Of a DNA stretch of 64,000 nucleotides, positions 10,901-23,639 are shown piece by piece (position 1 is the first letter of the stretch; each line of letters opens with the position of its first letter). This DNA is from Paralvinella palmiformis (taxonomy: Eukaryota; Annelida; Polychaeta; Terebellida; Alvinellidae). The DNA lies in the NCBI GenBank assembly GCA_025642065.1, contig JAODUP010000310.1, forward strand, positions 28,501 to 92,500, in the 5' to 3' direction. Made by a program: the position numbers and the translations under genes. The notes beneath the pieces are model-generated. The model saw only the letters and a program-made list of their open reading frames with translations, did not search any database and had not been told where the DNA came from.

Positions 10901-13900
10901 TTTATGAATATCACTGATTTAGGGTTTATTGCTAATCATTAAAATATGCATTAGTAATGACCTTGTATGATTATCCCTGTAGGAATGACAATATTTATAT
11001 AATATAGACTCGGTGTTCATTGTTAAATATCAAGTTATGTAATTGTTATTATCTTGTATAGATTTTCCATTTTTTGTTTGACATTGCTAGGAATTGACAG
11101 AGGCCCAGACAGGTTTATTGCGTTATGTACTTGAGCAGCCATATTCCAGAGAAATGGTGTGTAGTATGCTCGGACTCAATAAACAGGTATTGCTGATAGA
11201 TTTTCGTTTTATATTCATCAGTTTGTCAATACTTTCAGTCATGTTAACTTAGTTGACAGTATCAGGCCTTTGGACTTCACAGTTATGATTATTTCCAGTA
11301 CTGTTTCAATACCATGTCAGTAAAATTCACGTAACCAAAATTTTGTTTCCCGTGATTATTTTATCAAGTGAGACTAATCAACAAAAATTAAATATACATA
11401 ACGTTTTGGGAGGTTTAATTATGTTTCTGATGTCACACTACTGGAGAGTGCATTTAACACAATCACGACATCTGATTCAGATTATTGTGTTAACTGAAGC
11501 CTGAGTTCCAGTTCGGGTAAACCTGAATCAGAGTTACAAATTAAATATGACCAAAGTATTCCATACAAGAGGTCTAAATCAGTTTTCATTAAAACATTCA
11601 AAAAGTGATTTTTCTGTGTGGAAGATATACATTGAACCCAATACACTAATCCACTCAGTCACCAGAACATCCACTTCAATGGAAATCCAATTAATTGCAG
11701 TGTACTGTCGAAGTGAAGTAAAGCGATGTATGATCATGTAATTGTGACAGAGAAAAACGTGTCTTCAATGAACCATACAGTTAATTATATTACAAATACA
11801 GTTGAAGTAAAATATATCTTTACTTATATCAGTGGTATTAAAAATGGGTACCCATGACTTGCTTTCATGGGTTCACATTATTACAATGCACTGAACTGAA
11901 AAACTATCTCCCATGAAATTTGAAATCCAAAGGCCTGAGTATTAGTTATTTTAAAACGTAGCATAGAACTACCTTAGTTTATTTCTTTTCGTAAAAATAT
12001 AATTTTCCATTCTGTGAGATCTTCTATGGTATGAATAAAATTTAAGTGTATGAATGTAGCTTTTATATGATTCTGTCTTCCAGAAGTAACTTTTACATTT
12101 GATATTATGATTAAATATAATATAAACTGTACAAGTCAAAAGTGTATGCAAAATTATAAATGAATCTCAAGATACAGTTGTTTGGACAAGATATTGACAC
12201 CTCCATGGCTTAACTGATAGTGTGGTTGGGCACAGATCTCAACCACCTGAGTTCAAATTTTGGCATGATCATGTCTTAGTGGTGTTTCGTTTTTCACTTC
12301 GCCTGATTACCATTGACAGTCACTTGGCCCATCTGGTCTACTTTGTGCACAAAAGTGGCCATAAAACATCAACACTATCAATGGTTGAACAAGATGGAAA
12401 ACATGGCACACTTGGGAACTTTAATCTGGTTAACTAAGTAATACTACACCTTGCAAATATTTATAAGTTCAAGAATGTGTTTATCACCCCTATTTGAAAG
12501 ATATGTGTTTATCATCCGCCGTGTAAAGTACTTGTGTGTTCAGCTAAAAATGTAAAGCAGTAATAAATGCTGTGTATTGTATTTTACAGATGAAGCAGAG
12601 GTGTTCTGTGTTAGAAGAGCAGCTTGTGGAGCTGGTGGTGTTAGCCATGGAGAGATCCGAACAAGAGATGGGTGAAGAAGATTCGGCTAACCAATGGCTC
12701 TGGCAGCATCTTTCAAGTCAGCTGATATTCTTTGTCTTGTTTGCCATTGCCTCATTTCCACATATGGTGCTTGCTCTCTATGAAAGGGTATGTGTATGTT
12801 GTGAGTGAAATATTTCACCATGTTGTTTGGTTTGCACACAGAGAAAAGTATAAAAGAAGCATCAATTTAATGAAGTGCTTTTGGTAATGGGAGCCCTTCA
12901 CATAAGTTCTATAAAAGTTCAGTATGACAAATAAAGTACTCACCAGCCTTGTAGTAAAGTGTTAAAACCAGGGAAGCCAATGTTCCATAGATTTCTGAGT
13001 TTGGGATTATTTCTGTGAATTGAATTGTAAATCCAGTTTAAAAATATGAGTGGGATAGAGGATGGTTAACTGATCTTTGAAAAATCTACCACATGTTTTT
13101 GATATTTTGTGAGGTTAAGTTACTGTTTAACTGTTTTTAAATGGGTGGAGTATCACCTGGATCCTATTTAGCACCTTTCCTACCATGTGGGCGGGCCATC
13201 GGTCACGGTTTGGCCAATCAGGAGAGCCCCTGGATCACACATTGTATATCCAGTATCAGGTGGCTCTTTCTCCATCATTCAGCATCCCAGAGGCAATAGG
13301 GCAAGTTCCCCTCCCACCACTTATCCCTTGTTTTTCTGAACTAATCATATTTGTTTAGACAATATCATAATTGTTAATAATAACATATGTTATATGTTTA
13401 TATGTAATGTAGTGGAGTAGTTTCTTTTGTCAGCCATTATTAAAACAATACGTGTTTCCCCAAACATGTTGTCTATTATATCAATCTGCATCCATTTAAG
13501 TGAGGTTAAGTTACTGTTTACCTGTTTCGCGAACACATTGTCTATTATATCAATCTGCATATATTTAAGTAAATAAATGATGAGATATATCATTATAATG
13601 TGAATCATTTACTGGCTGATCGACCAACATTATCACACAGACATGCATATTCAGTAGTACCTGTGTTGTAGAACATGACCAGTTTAACAGTAGAAAATCT
13701 TCAGGTAAGACAAGATTATACACATTTGTATCATAATTTTTGTGATAATTATGGTCATCTTCATATCTTTTTAGTTAAAAGGAAGGAACCTGCGTCGAGG
13801 CAGAGACCACCTGATGTGGGTCTTGTTACAGTTCATTTCTGGCAGCATCCAGAAGAACCCAGTAGGTAGTTATGTGAACTAGAGAATGATCCGGAAATAA

Positions 13901-16900
13901 AGTTTGAAATAAATAATCATGAAATAAAGTTTGCATATTATTTATATTTATTTTTTATATATTTATTTAAATTATATTTATTTATGTATATGATTTATTT
14001 TCCAGTTGGAAGAGTTCTTGCCAATGATGAAACTGTACGATTTGTTATATCCGGAAAAAGAACCTATTCCTGTTCCTGATGTCACTAAAGCTTCATCAAC
14101 ACATAAGATGGCTGTTACTTGCATCTGGATACATTTATGCAGAAAAGCACAGAGTGAGAAGGTGAAATTGCTCCGTCCCATGCCCCATGCTTTACAAGGA
14201 CATGATGAGTAAGTACATATTGCAGTGCATTTTCTCTTTCCTGTAATGATTCATTATTTATTGACCAGTTCATTTGCATAGTCCATCATATAAAGCTGAT
14301 CTCAAATAACAAAACATTAGTTTGTTGATTTATCAGTTTACATGTATATAGCAGTATATACAGCTATGCTATTTGGTGTATTGGCAACAAATATGAATAG
14401 TTCAGTACATGAGTATATGGTTCCATCTGCATGTTCACTTCACAAATTAAATGAATGTGCTTAAGACATACAGTAAGCACCTTACAAGTGTTTGAAGCAA
14501 CCAATGTGGCATATATTTTATTTTCAGATTTTTGAAGCAGATTGTCAATGTAAAGAATTTGCCAATGATTGATTATAAGATAGCCCTCCTCTGTAATGCT
14601 TGTAAGTTTAAAATCTTAAAATAATCACATAAATTTTCAATTATGGTAATTTACGTACTTTTTGCGAATCAGTTGGAAAAGGCCCAACTGACAAACACTG
14701 ATTATATGGGTTTTTTCTATATTAGACAGCACTAATACAGACTACTTTGCATTACCAATGGGTTTGCTGGTTGAGAGTATCTATGGTAATGGACAGAAGA
14801 CTACATTGTTACCAGGAAACATAACAGCTGCCATGCCAACACAGCCGCTGCCAATGAGCATGCTCGATTCACTCACTGTTCACACAAAAATGAGGTAAAT
14901 ATTAGTGACCTGATATGGTATAATAATTATATTTACGAACTTATTCCCTTCTTCTCCCTATCTGCTCACCATTGTAGCTTTCATATTTATAAATGGTACC
15001 TTTACCAAGGTACATGTTTTGTTTACTTTAGTTGTGTGTGTGTGTTTGTAGAAAGAGAGAGAGACAGAGAGATGCAACTTAAGAAACTTGTTTATTTTCA
15101 GTCTGATTCACAGTATTGTAACAAGAGTGATGCGACAAGCTCAGGCTAAGTCTAATGTTGCCTTAGCTCCAGCACTTGTAGAAACCTACAGTAGATTGCT
15201 AGTTTACATGGAGATAGAATCTCTCGGAATAAAAGGCTTTATAAGTATGTTGGATTACGTTTGAAACGTATTTCTGGTTATAATGCGTTCATTGAATAGG
15301 ATAGGAAGAAAATAGGTGTAGGTTAATTTTAGTTGATTCAAAAAATGTGAATTTCAAAATAGCGGATGTTTAAAAAAGGTTTTTTGTCATCTTCCAGGTC
15401 AGTTATTGCCGACCGTTTTCAAAAGCAATGCCTGGGGTATACTTCATACCCTGCTTGAGATGTTCAGTTACCGACTACACCATACACAGCCACATTACAG
15501 AGTACAGCTGCTCAGTCAGCTACACACATTGGCATCAGTACAGCCAACTAATCAGACCCAGCTTCACCTCTGGTATGTTATGCTTTACGATATCCTGTTT
15601 CATCTGATAATTATTGTTGTCACTTTCTTTTCTGGCTAAGTAAGTAAGTGCTTTATTCCTCCATATACTATACATAATTGACATATATATTACAACATTT
15701 TCTCATGATACAACATACAGAGAGGTAACACCAATAACCTTATAGGTTGAGAACCCATGACAATAATATACATTATTTGACATTCAAGACGAGATATATA
15801 CACTGATATTGGGATAGGTGTTATATAGATGATGGATGCTTTGCCACATTGCCAATAATATTCGCCGTAGATTACACTGAATAGAATTATTATGTTGACT
15901 GTCTTCTGGTATGTGAAGATTTGATACGAAAGTCAGACTTTTTTATATATGGTTGAATTATAATGTGAAGATTTGTTTAAGCTGAGATTATACTTCGTAT
16001 TTAGTAATATGTTATGTTGAAGAAAATCTAAATTTGTTATGTATTTTTTTGGTAATGCTATTCATGCTACAATATATTATCCTGTCGATGTTATTTGTAT
16101 CATGTTCCGTTAGTGTTGAGAGCACGGCATTGAAGTTAATCATGGGACTTGGTAGTTGGGAGGTACAGCCACAGCTCTCGAGGGTATTTACGGAACCCAA
16201 ATCTCTCAGTCTCTTATCGAGTGAATCAGAGGAGTTGAACAGAACACTTGTGTTGACTTTAGCTAGAGCTATGCAAGTAACAGGTTTGTAGTGTAGATAT
16301 TAGCACCAAGAATTAGTGTTACCATGGAAGTTCTTATTTTCATATTATTTAAATTACTTTTATTATTATGTAATTATTAATTGGACAGACAACAATTTTA
16401 GAGAAAAAAAAGAGTATAAATGGTCTGTAGTGTAACAAAACCTACCATTGCTTTGTTTTATATTTATAATTTATTGCATTAAATATAGTTGCTGTTTATT
16501 ACACATTATTTGTGTATTTAAACCAATTTCCTTCAATTAATTGGTTGTATTCTTTGTGATTTGTGTCAAACTTGATGAAATAAATTTATTTAGTAAAACA
16601 AAATCACTTAGACTAGTTGATCTTAGTTGCTAATGATTTAGCTGTTTAATTTAATTGGTTGATTGGGGAGTGTTTGGGGCATTCTAAATATAACAGAAAT
16701 TTGTTTCTTTGATATGATGCTATGATATTTCTGTACCATTAATGTTATATTAAGTCTGTTGCATTTTCCTCATTCACACACTATGTTGATTTATCACATA
16801 CTAAAACTAGTGTTTCTGTACATCATAGGCTCTGAGACGCTATCTAGTAGCTGGTGTAAGGATATTCTTACTACAATAATGCAGCATACACCACACGGAT

Positions 16901-19823
16901 GGTCCAGTCACACGTTAGCTTGCTTTCCCACTGCCCTTGCTGATTTCTTTACACAGAATCCCATTCCTAAAGATGACAAACAGGCGCTGAAGCGCAATGT
17001 TGAGACAGAATACAGAAAATGGAAAAGTAAGTTAACAGTTCTATCTCCCTTTTTGGTGCACCATATTGTATATATACCCACATTAAATTGAATTGTTTGC
17101 ACTTTATAGGATCATAAGTAGAATCCAAACATTCAGACACAACTCCTCATTAAACCATCAAAATAGATTTGGTCCCTCCTATCGATCGATGGTTCTTTAT
17201 AGTTAAGCAGCTCTGAAACTCTCTCTTGCTTCGGTGTATGCATGAATTACAGCCGAGTCCAAATCTTTCGTGTATGACGTCAGTATTAACAATCATGTAA
17301 AATTGGTTGATAGTTTAAAAAAACCTTTTATTTCACTGATATGAGGTTAAGAAAGATAAAATGTTTTACAATAAAAGACATCGAGAAACATGAATATACA
17401 CAATAAACCTCCAAAGGTATTAATTGAAAGAAGTTGTGAGAGAGTTCTCCCATCAGTGATTTCATATTTTCATATGATTATCAAAACATAGATATTGATC
17501 AACACCCAAAATAAATCCACACAATTAAATGGTTTGGGAAATTTTATGCATAAGTGCATGCATTCTGACATGTACACATGCACACACACATGTACATATA
17601 AACTTGGCCAAAAACATGGGATCACAAGAACCAGAATAGGGAAATAATCATTTAGCAGTTGTTTGATTATTTATCAATTGTTAAAATTAACTGATTTTTT
17701 TATTTCTACAGGTATGGCTAGTGAAAATGACTTAATCTCCCATTTTTCAACATCACAGAACCCACCATTATTCTTGTGGTAAATACAGATATTATGTATT
17801 TATTAGGTGTACTTTTCTTTGCATGATTGTATTAATTTCTAGAAAATAATAATTGGTTAGGAGTTCAGGATTTCAATAATGTTTTTGTTTTTTCGCAGTG
17901 TTTTGTGGAAATCATTACTAGAGGACAACAGAATCTCACCAACTGCTTATAAGTAGGTTGACTTGATATTTAATCTTAATCTCTTCTGTCTCCCCTTTTC
18001 TGGCGTGATTGTGTTTGTGTGCATGTTTGTGTGTGAAATAACACAACTATATTTGTCAGATTCATTCTCAGAATTGTAGTCATCTCGGTTTGCTCAATAA
18101 AACCACTCCCGATTTTAATCATCAGTCAACACCACTTTGGTTAATACTCAAAAAGGTTGTCGGGCCCATCTGTGGTCTAGTGGTAGCGTGTTGGGCCACA
18201 GATCACTACCACCTGTGTTCGAATCTCATTGTGGGCATCAGTCATCATCATCATCAAAAAGGTTGTACTGTGATCAGTACAAATGTATTAATCATTCACA
18301 TTTTGTTGTGATTAATTACATACAAGAGTCATCATATGGCAATGACAATATTTCAGTTATTCTCAAAGAATACATACAATAATGTTGACCTTTACATCCA
18401 TACACACACACATACAGAGTGTTAGAAAGACTTGGACCACGGGCACTGGCAGCTCATCTGAGGATATTTGCCGATTATCTCGTGTACGAATTCTCTGCAT
18501 CTCCACCACCAAAGGTGACCAAATGTCTGGAGGCATTAAATGATCTCATATGGAAGTGTAATGTTGTGCCCATTGATAGACTTATTCTCTGCTTGGTAAG
18601 TGATATTTTGAAAACTGTGTCTTCTTATTACGTTAAACCAGAGAAGAATCAATTAGAGAATGGTGACTGAATCAATGAGTACGGGTTATAGTATGTTGAT
18701 GTTTCGGATAGAATGCTGTAGAAGGGACTGAGTGGGTAATGTTGATCAACTATTGGTCTCTTGCAGGCATTACGGAGTTTTCAGAGTGCTGAGGTTCAGG
18801 TGTGTTATTTTATCATATCACAATTGCTGTTGAAGAGATCAGCAGAATTTAAAAACAGGGTGCACGACTTTGTGAAAGAGGTAAGCTGATGAACATATAA
18901 ATATCAAGTAATTAAATACAGCTCTGTGATGCATTTTGCAACAACTTAGCTCGGATTAATATCCAAGTGACCATTTATGATTTATATTTTTAGACAGTAA
19001 CAACTGTGTTAATTGCATTATAATTCAACAGATTTTATCTTGTTAGAGAATCATCTCTTGCTTTGATCCGTGACTTAAATGTGGTCATATTATATTTAAG
19101 AACTCACCTGAACATTGGCTGCAGAGCAACTGGCATGAGAAGCACATGGCATTTCACAGAGTGAGTAGTGTCAATTGACTCCAGTTTGGTTTAAACATTT
19201 GTTGATTACCGTGTTTGGTGATTTTCGTCCAACTTTATATATGATAAATAACGATAGATCGTTATTGGTGTCATCCATATGTAGAAATATCCAGAGAAGT
19301 TCTTTTATGAAGATATGACAACACAGAGCCAACATCAGTACTTACCAGTGTACTTTGGTAATGTCTGCATCAGGTTTCTTCCTGTAAGTGTTTGTTGTCA
19401 ACTTGTCAGTGTCTAACGTATACTAACTGAAATTATATATATAGAAACAAGACAGTAATGTAAAGTTCACCTGTATGTTGTTGCTACTAGGTATTTGATC
19501 TAGTGATCCACAGATTCCTGGAGCTACCAGCTGCTCATAAAACTGTAGAACAGCTACTGGATCATCTGGGCATGCTGTACAAGTTCCACGGTGAGGTGCT
19601 TTAAATGAATGAAGATTCGCAACTTAAAACAAATGCTAACTGACATTGTAAATGTTTTTAGGAATGAATTTTATACTAACATCTTTTGCATTCCAGATCG
19701 TCCTATGACATATCTATTCAACACACTGCATTATTATGAAAAGAAGCTGAAAGACAAACCACAGATGAAGAAGAAACTAGTCAATGCCATCATAGGTTAG
19801 CCTTAGAACATTCTGAAACACGA

Positions 19824-19884
<61 letters not shown>

Positions 19885-22428
19885 GTATTATATTTGTCTC
19901 TTATGTATTTTTAAAGGATCCTTAAAGGATATTAAGCCACCTAACTGGTGCTTAAGTGAAGATTACCTTCAGTACCTTCAGATGCCTACAGATGACACCT
20001 GGATACCTGAACAGGAGTATTATATCAAACTAGTCGGTCGCGTTGTGGACAGTATCCTTGTACACTTAGTAAAAATTAGTTTTATTATAATCCATTCATT
20101 GTAATTTGTCTAAGTTAATAACACTGTGTTTTCCGCATACATTTACCTTAATCTCTCATTAGCTATTAAATGTGTTAGTTCTCCGCCATTTCCTAACTGT
20201 GACTGGAGGTTTAATGAGTTCCCCAACCCCTCAGCACACGCCTTACACGCAACGTGTATAGAACTGATGGCCTTACCAGTTAGTAGTCAGGCTGTGGGCA
20301 ATGCTCTTATTGACATAGTGCTTAAGGGGTCAGTACTGAATCATGTTTAAATTGTAATAAATAACATTTGAAATTCTTTGTTTATGAAATACGTATTGTG
20401 TTGTAATATTTTCCGAAATGTTCTTTCAGTTGGTAACTGGACATGTTCTGTTTTTTTAAATAATTTTCTTTGTATATCAGGATGTGTGAAAATTTTACAT
20501 GGAAATCACACTATGTTGAGTATCGGTAACTGTTACCATCTGTCTCTTGTTTGTGTTCTCATTTATTTTAGGGCAAGTCAGATCCCTCGTGAGAAGATTA
20601 TATCATGGATGAACTGTATAGGAATGGTGCTTACAGCACTTCCAGTAAGCATTTTAGTTTAAAATATTGTCACAAAATAATTTTTCTCTTTGTTCATATT
20701 CACATCTCCAACATCGTACTAATTTGTATGGTGTATTGGTTTCTGAACTTATTTCAGGATGGCTACTGGCAGGTGTTAAATGATCGTGTTATAGAAGTGT
20801 TACAGAGTCCAGCCCTCTGCCAGCCTGCTAGTGACAGCAATCCTTTCCACATGTTTAATTTCATGACGACTCACCAGGTGGTGGGCGAGTTGCCTTGTAG
20901 CTATGTGCTGGCTATGTGTCATGCCCTCTGGCAGCATGCCAGCATTGGACAGATCAGTGTATTACCTCAGTATGTATTCTTCTTATTATTATTGAGGATG
21001 ATAAAACACATATTTAATAGTTAAGCAAAGATCTTGGCTGTAATTAATCTCTATAGAAAATATAGTTCAGCGAGTCATTCAGATATAGTTTGTTGTTAGT
21101 GTATTATAATTTATTATTTCTGTAACATGTGTTCTGTCATTCTGAAAACAAAACACTGAAATAAGTGAATTTCTGCTAGTTAATCCAGTGTCCCACTTCC
21201 TTTATAAATGTGGCAAAGATGTGCTACTATTAAAACTGTTGATTATGTTGATGCGTAATTAAGGATTAATTTATTTAGAACATTTGCTCCACCCTATCAA
21301 AACCGGGATTACAGACAGTTATTTACACAAAATTGTAAATTATCGAGTTCTGATATAATTTAGTTATATATCACTGTAGGTAATTATTTTATTCAAATGC
21401 CTTAACACACACACACACACACACACACATGTAAATACTTATATCCAGTTGTACCTCTATTTATAGGTTCCTTAAAGAAAAGCTAAAACCTCTGCTGAAG
21501 ACAGAAGAGCAGTTTTTGTTTGTCTGTCATCTTGTTGGACCTTTCCTACAACGTTTCCATGTTGAGAGAACCAGATGTCTTCTTGAAGTAATTCTACGTC
21601 TTAACTGAACTCCAAATTCTGCTATAGTTTTCTTTCTTCTTGGAAACAGTGTTTAATTGGATTGATGTATTAATAGGATTTTTTTAAAACTTTATTTGCA
21701 GTTAACAGTTGAGCTGTATGAAATGCTGGAGACTGTAGACAAGTTTAACAGCCATCTCAGGTTTATGGATCCAATCTCTGACTTCCTGTATCCTTCTATA
21801 TTAATAATACTACAAAACGGAGCGGTGGTAATCTTTTTAAGACTGCTAAAATGCGATACTTGCAAGTGTGCCTGCATAGCTGTGGCCACACACACAGAAT
21901 AAAGCCTGTCTTTGGTACTATCTGGCATAAGGTACTCCTCTGCAAAAGACCATTAACAACTGTCCCTGGATTCATTGGTTATCTTCAATTATAAACAGTG
22001 AGAGCTGCCTTTAAACACTACATATGTTTTTGGCAGTTTTACTCTCTCTTCTGTGTTTGTGTGTGTGCATGTGTAATTAGACTTGTGTCTGGTACAAATC
22101 CTTGTGATATATATTTTGTTTCATTATTGTTTATATGGGTTATTCTGTCCTTGTGATCTTTTAGTTTAAAATTGTTTTCATGGGTCCAGAATATAAATGG
22201 TCATAAATCCAGAAATTGTGATTAACCTTGGTTTAAATGCAGTTGCCATATTAGTAAACACTGACTACTGACCTTAACAGTTCTGTCAGCTATCACATCA
22301 AGTACATGTTTGTCGGTGATGGAGTGAAAACGGAAGTAGAGAAGGTGATATGCAAGCTAAGTACACCTCTGCAGGTACGGCTGAGATTTATATCTCATCA
22401 CAGCAAGGAGGAGGCTGCCTCATCATAG
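7991..22428 (+). CDS. MED23: Mediator complex subunit 23 (complete, 33 coding exons)
   Basis: MED23 is a large nuclear Mediator subunit that couples activators to RNA polymerase II. Coding exons: 7991-8044, 9036-9155, 9263-9387, 9552-9663, 9899-9997, 10231-10332, 10469-10538, 10623-10750, 11091-11186, 12590-12787, 13775-13861, 14006-14208, 14528-14601, 14726-14894, 15102-15244, 15398-15572, 16114-16283, 16829-17026, 17712-17778, 17899-17952, 18418-18595, 18767-18880, 19101-19160, 19285-19383, 19491-19590, 19697-19795, 19917-20051, 20163-20328, 20572-20644, 20758-20969, 21467-21587, 21702-21787, 22290-22428. These sum to 4026 nt, or 1341 residues plus stop; human MED23 has 1368. All phases agree. 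Colinear landmarks include RGRDHLMWVLLQFISG, LLPTVFKSNAWGILHTLLEM, CDWRFNEFPNP and FMDPISDFLY. The first exon (18 codons) is the least conserved part and rests on the ATG and a GTACGA donor, so the exact start is less certain. The vertebrate C-terminal tail is absent. Introns 27 and 32 look U12-type. Confidence 0.96.
8055..8280. promoter_or_regulatory. CTAG-rich tract with AP-1-like motifs, MED23 intron 1
   Basis: The tract lies immediately after MED23 exon 1. It is rich in CTAGACTAG and AGATCTAG strings and holds two AP-1-like sites, TGACTCA at 8114-8120 and TGAGTCA at 8130-8136, within a dyad-symmetric block. Composition and motifs match the tract at 5440-5720 on the other side of the divergent gene pair. 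Confidence 0.35.
8505..8640 (+). mobile_element. Truncated SINE copy (MED23 intron 1)
   Basis: The tRNA-like head (ggtggcacctccatggtcta, with a diverged B-box) and the first part of the body (ggtgtttcatctttgacttt) are present. The conserved 3' body and ATC tail are missing, replaced after 8625 by a CCCTTTTGCCTCCCCCC stretch. Confidence 0.75.
9653..9802 (+). repeat. Three 50-bp tandem copies containing the exon-4 splice donor of MED23
   Basis: Units at 9653-9702, 9703-9752 and 9753-9802 share the pattern TGGATTAC-AAG-GTATGT followed by TTTGCCAT and CTCATTTGA-like sequence. The first unit includes the last eleven bases of exon 4 and its donor at 9664. The second and third lie in the intron but keep GTATGT donors. 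The first donor is the one that keeps the conserved GGVDYKG reading. Confidence 0.93.
11262..11938. mobile_element. MITE-like element in MED23 intron 9
   Basis: TCAGGCCTTTGGACTTCAC at 11262 and the reverse complement of the end at 11938 (TCAGGCCTTTGGATTTCA) form an inverted repeat of about 18 bp, 677 bases apart. No coding sequence is recognised inside. The flanks share GTA, which is too short to settle the duplication length. Confidence 0.6.
12196..12382 (+). mobile_element. Diverged SINE copy (MED23 intron 9)
   Basis: Head-like CACCTCCATGGCTTAACTGA, a weak B-box (GAGTTCAAATT) and the diagnostic 3' body (tgcacaaaagtggccataaa, then acatcaa) are in order. It is more diverged than the copies near 46.6 kb and 56.8 kb, so it is probably older. 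Confidence 0.8.
13110..13580. repeat. Duplicated segments in MED23 intron 10
   Basis: GAGGTTAAGTTACTGTTTA occurs near 13111 and again near 13502. TTGTCTATTATATCAATCTG plus CAT occurs near 13469 and 13540. The interval 13145-13330 is also richer in GC than the rest of the intron. Nothing identifies the source. Confidence 0.55.
18161..18254 (+). mobile_element. Short SINE variant with 12-bp target-site duplication
   Basis: The tRNA-like head (A-box TGTGGTCTAGTGGTAGCG, B-box GTGTTCGAATCTC) passes directly to a short CATCATCAT tail with no central body. CAAAAAGGTTGT flanks it on both sides (18149-18160 and 18255-18266), so the 94-base form was inserted as such, in MED23 intron 20. Confidence 0.9.
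20052..20162 (+). other. U12-type (minor spliceosome) intron 27 of MED23
   Basis: This 111-base intron starts GTATCCTTG, matching the U12-type donor consensus RTATCCTT over eight bases. Near its end is TACCTTAAT, a good match to the U12 branch-site consensus TTCCTTAAC, with the branch adenosine 11 bases before the exon and a terminal AG. A branch site at such a fixed short distance, with no long pyrimidine tract, is the established signature of minor introns. It joins codons encoding VVD and IKC in phase 1. Confidence 0.85.
21788..22289 (+). other. U12-type (minor spliceosome) intron 32 of MED23
   Basis: The donor is GTATCCTTC, an exact RTATCCTT match, and the 3' end carries GACCTTAAC with the branch adenosine 12 bases before the terminal AG. 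The intron splits the Leu codon in the conserved DFLYH block near the C-terminus in phase 2. Other MED23 introns checked begin with ordinary U2-type sites such as GTAAGT, GTATGT or GTAAAA. Confidence 0.87.
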
Positions 22429-23240
22429 TCTGGAGTGTGCTGTCTGGACTTCATTACAACAAGAAACAATTAGCAGTAGCTTGTAATGTTACCACCAAAA
22501 CGTTACGCCAGATTCTGCAAAGAAATTGGTAGAGCAAAACATTCCTAGATTGTTTTATTAGCCACTTGCAAAATAATATTGATTTCCATCATTATTAAGC
22601 ACCACATGCAAACTCATTTGTAAATAATCTTATGCATCCTTTTCATTGCTGGTGCTTGTGGCCTAAATAGAACATGCATGGAATGGTTAACTACTGTTAA
22701 TAACAGTGTAAATAGACTTAACTCAATGTTATGTATACAAGTGAGAGGTCCGTATGATGAGTATGTATTGAGAGATTGAATTAATAGCTTCTTATATCCC
22801 AGCTAAAAATCTGATACTGTTCAATTGTGAAATCCTGTAACCATTTATAATATTATGATATTTCAAAGTGATAACGTTTGCTAATTATGTGAAATAATTA
22901 AAAATGTTGAAACTCGGTGTACAACTCGATGTTTGTGCATGGAAAAAAAGACTAGATAAAAGAAATGTCCAAATGGATATTTATATGGCTAAAAGGGATC
23001 ATACGATTAGGAAAAAATAGTACTGTTTACATCCACGATGAACCTTTATGGCAGCTTTTGTTTGTGTTACTAGTTATGTTATAGATGCATCAAAATATGT
23101 TTCCATAAGCACAAATGCCACTTTATTATGATATCTGCAAGTGATGTTTAATTTTATACGTTTTCAGAATCTGTATGTTAGCAGTTATGCAAGTTTGTTT
23201 TTGTAGTGAGAAGTTAATAAAGATTTGTATAAAACAAAAA
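22429..23240 (+). terminator. MED23 3' UTR with candidate poly(A) signal at 23216-23221
   Basis: No conserved coding sequence follows the stop at 22426-22428. A canonical AATAAA lies at 23216-23221, about 790 bases downstream. It is the most plausible cleavage signal because the convergent TM2D1 gene ends at 23640. Short AATAAA-like matches elsewhere in this AT-rich stretch cannot be excluded. Confidence 0.5.
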
Positions 23241-23639
23241 GGTAAATTCTATATAATTTATTACATTTTCTATAGAATAACATCATTATTGAAAAACATT
23301 GTTTTTTAAACAACAAAACATTTGTTGTGCATAAATAAATCTGCGTAATAATACGAATGAAAGGAAATAATATAATGCTTAAACATATAATGGATGAAAT
23401 TTGTGCAGAGAAATCGCCTATCTGTCCTGTGTTGATTGGCATCTGGTGTAATATATATCGAACAGGCTAATAATGTAAATAAATTTATCAATTTAGCATG
23501 GCCTTTAACGATCTGTTTACAACGTCGACTAAAACTTGTTTGTAAATCGATCTCCCTGATTAACAGAATTACTGTCTTCATGGTTGGGTTAATTTTATGA
23601 ACGTTTCCTTTGTCTTAAATCCATTCATAGATTAGATCA
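23240..23639 (-). other. TM2D1 3' UTR region
   Basis: No conserved coding sequence lies between the TM2D1 stop and the end of MED23. On the minus strand, AATAAA-type signals occur near 23255-23262 (read as tttatt on the plus strand). If used, the two convergent transcripts would end within a few tens of bases of each other. Confidence 0.4.

Noticed and set aside
13675..13869. Stand-alone 64-codon protein
   Set aside because: It overlaps MED23 exon 11 in another frame. The MED23 frame gives the conserved RGRDHLMWVLLQ segment.
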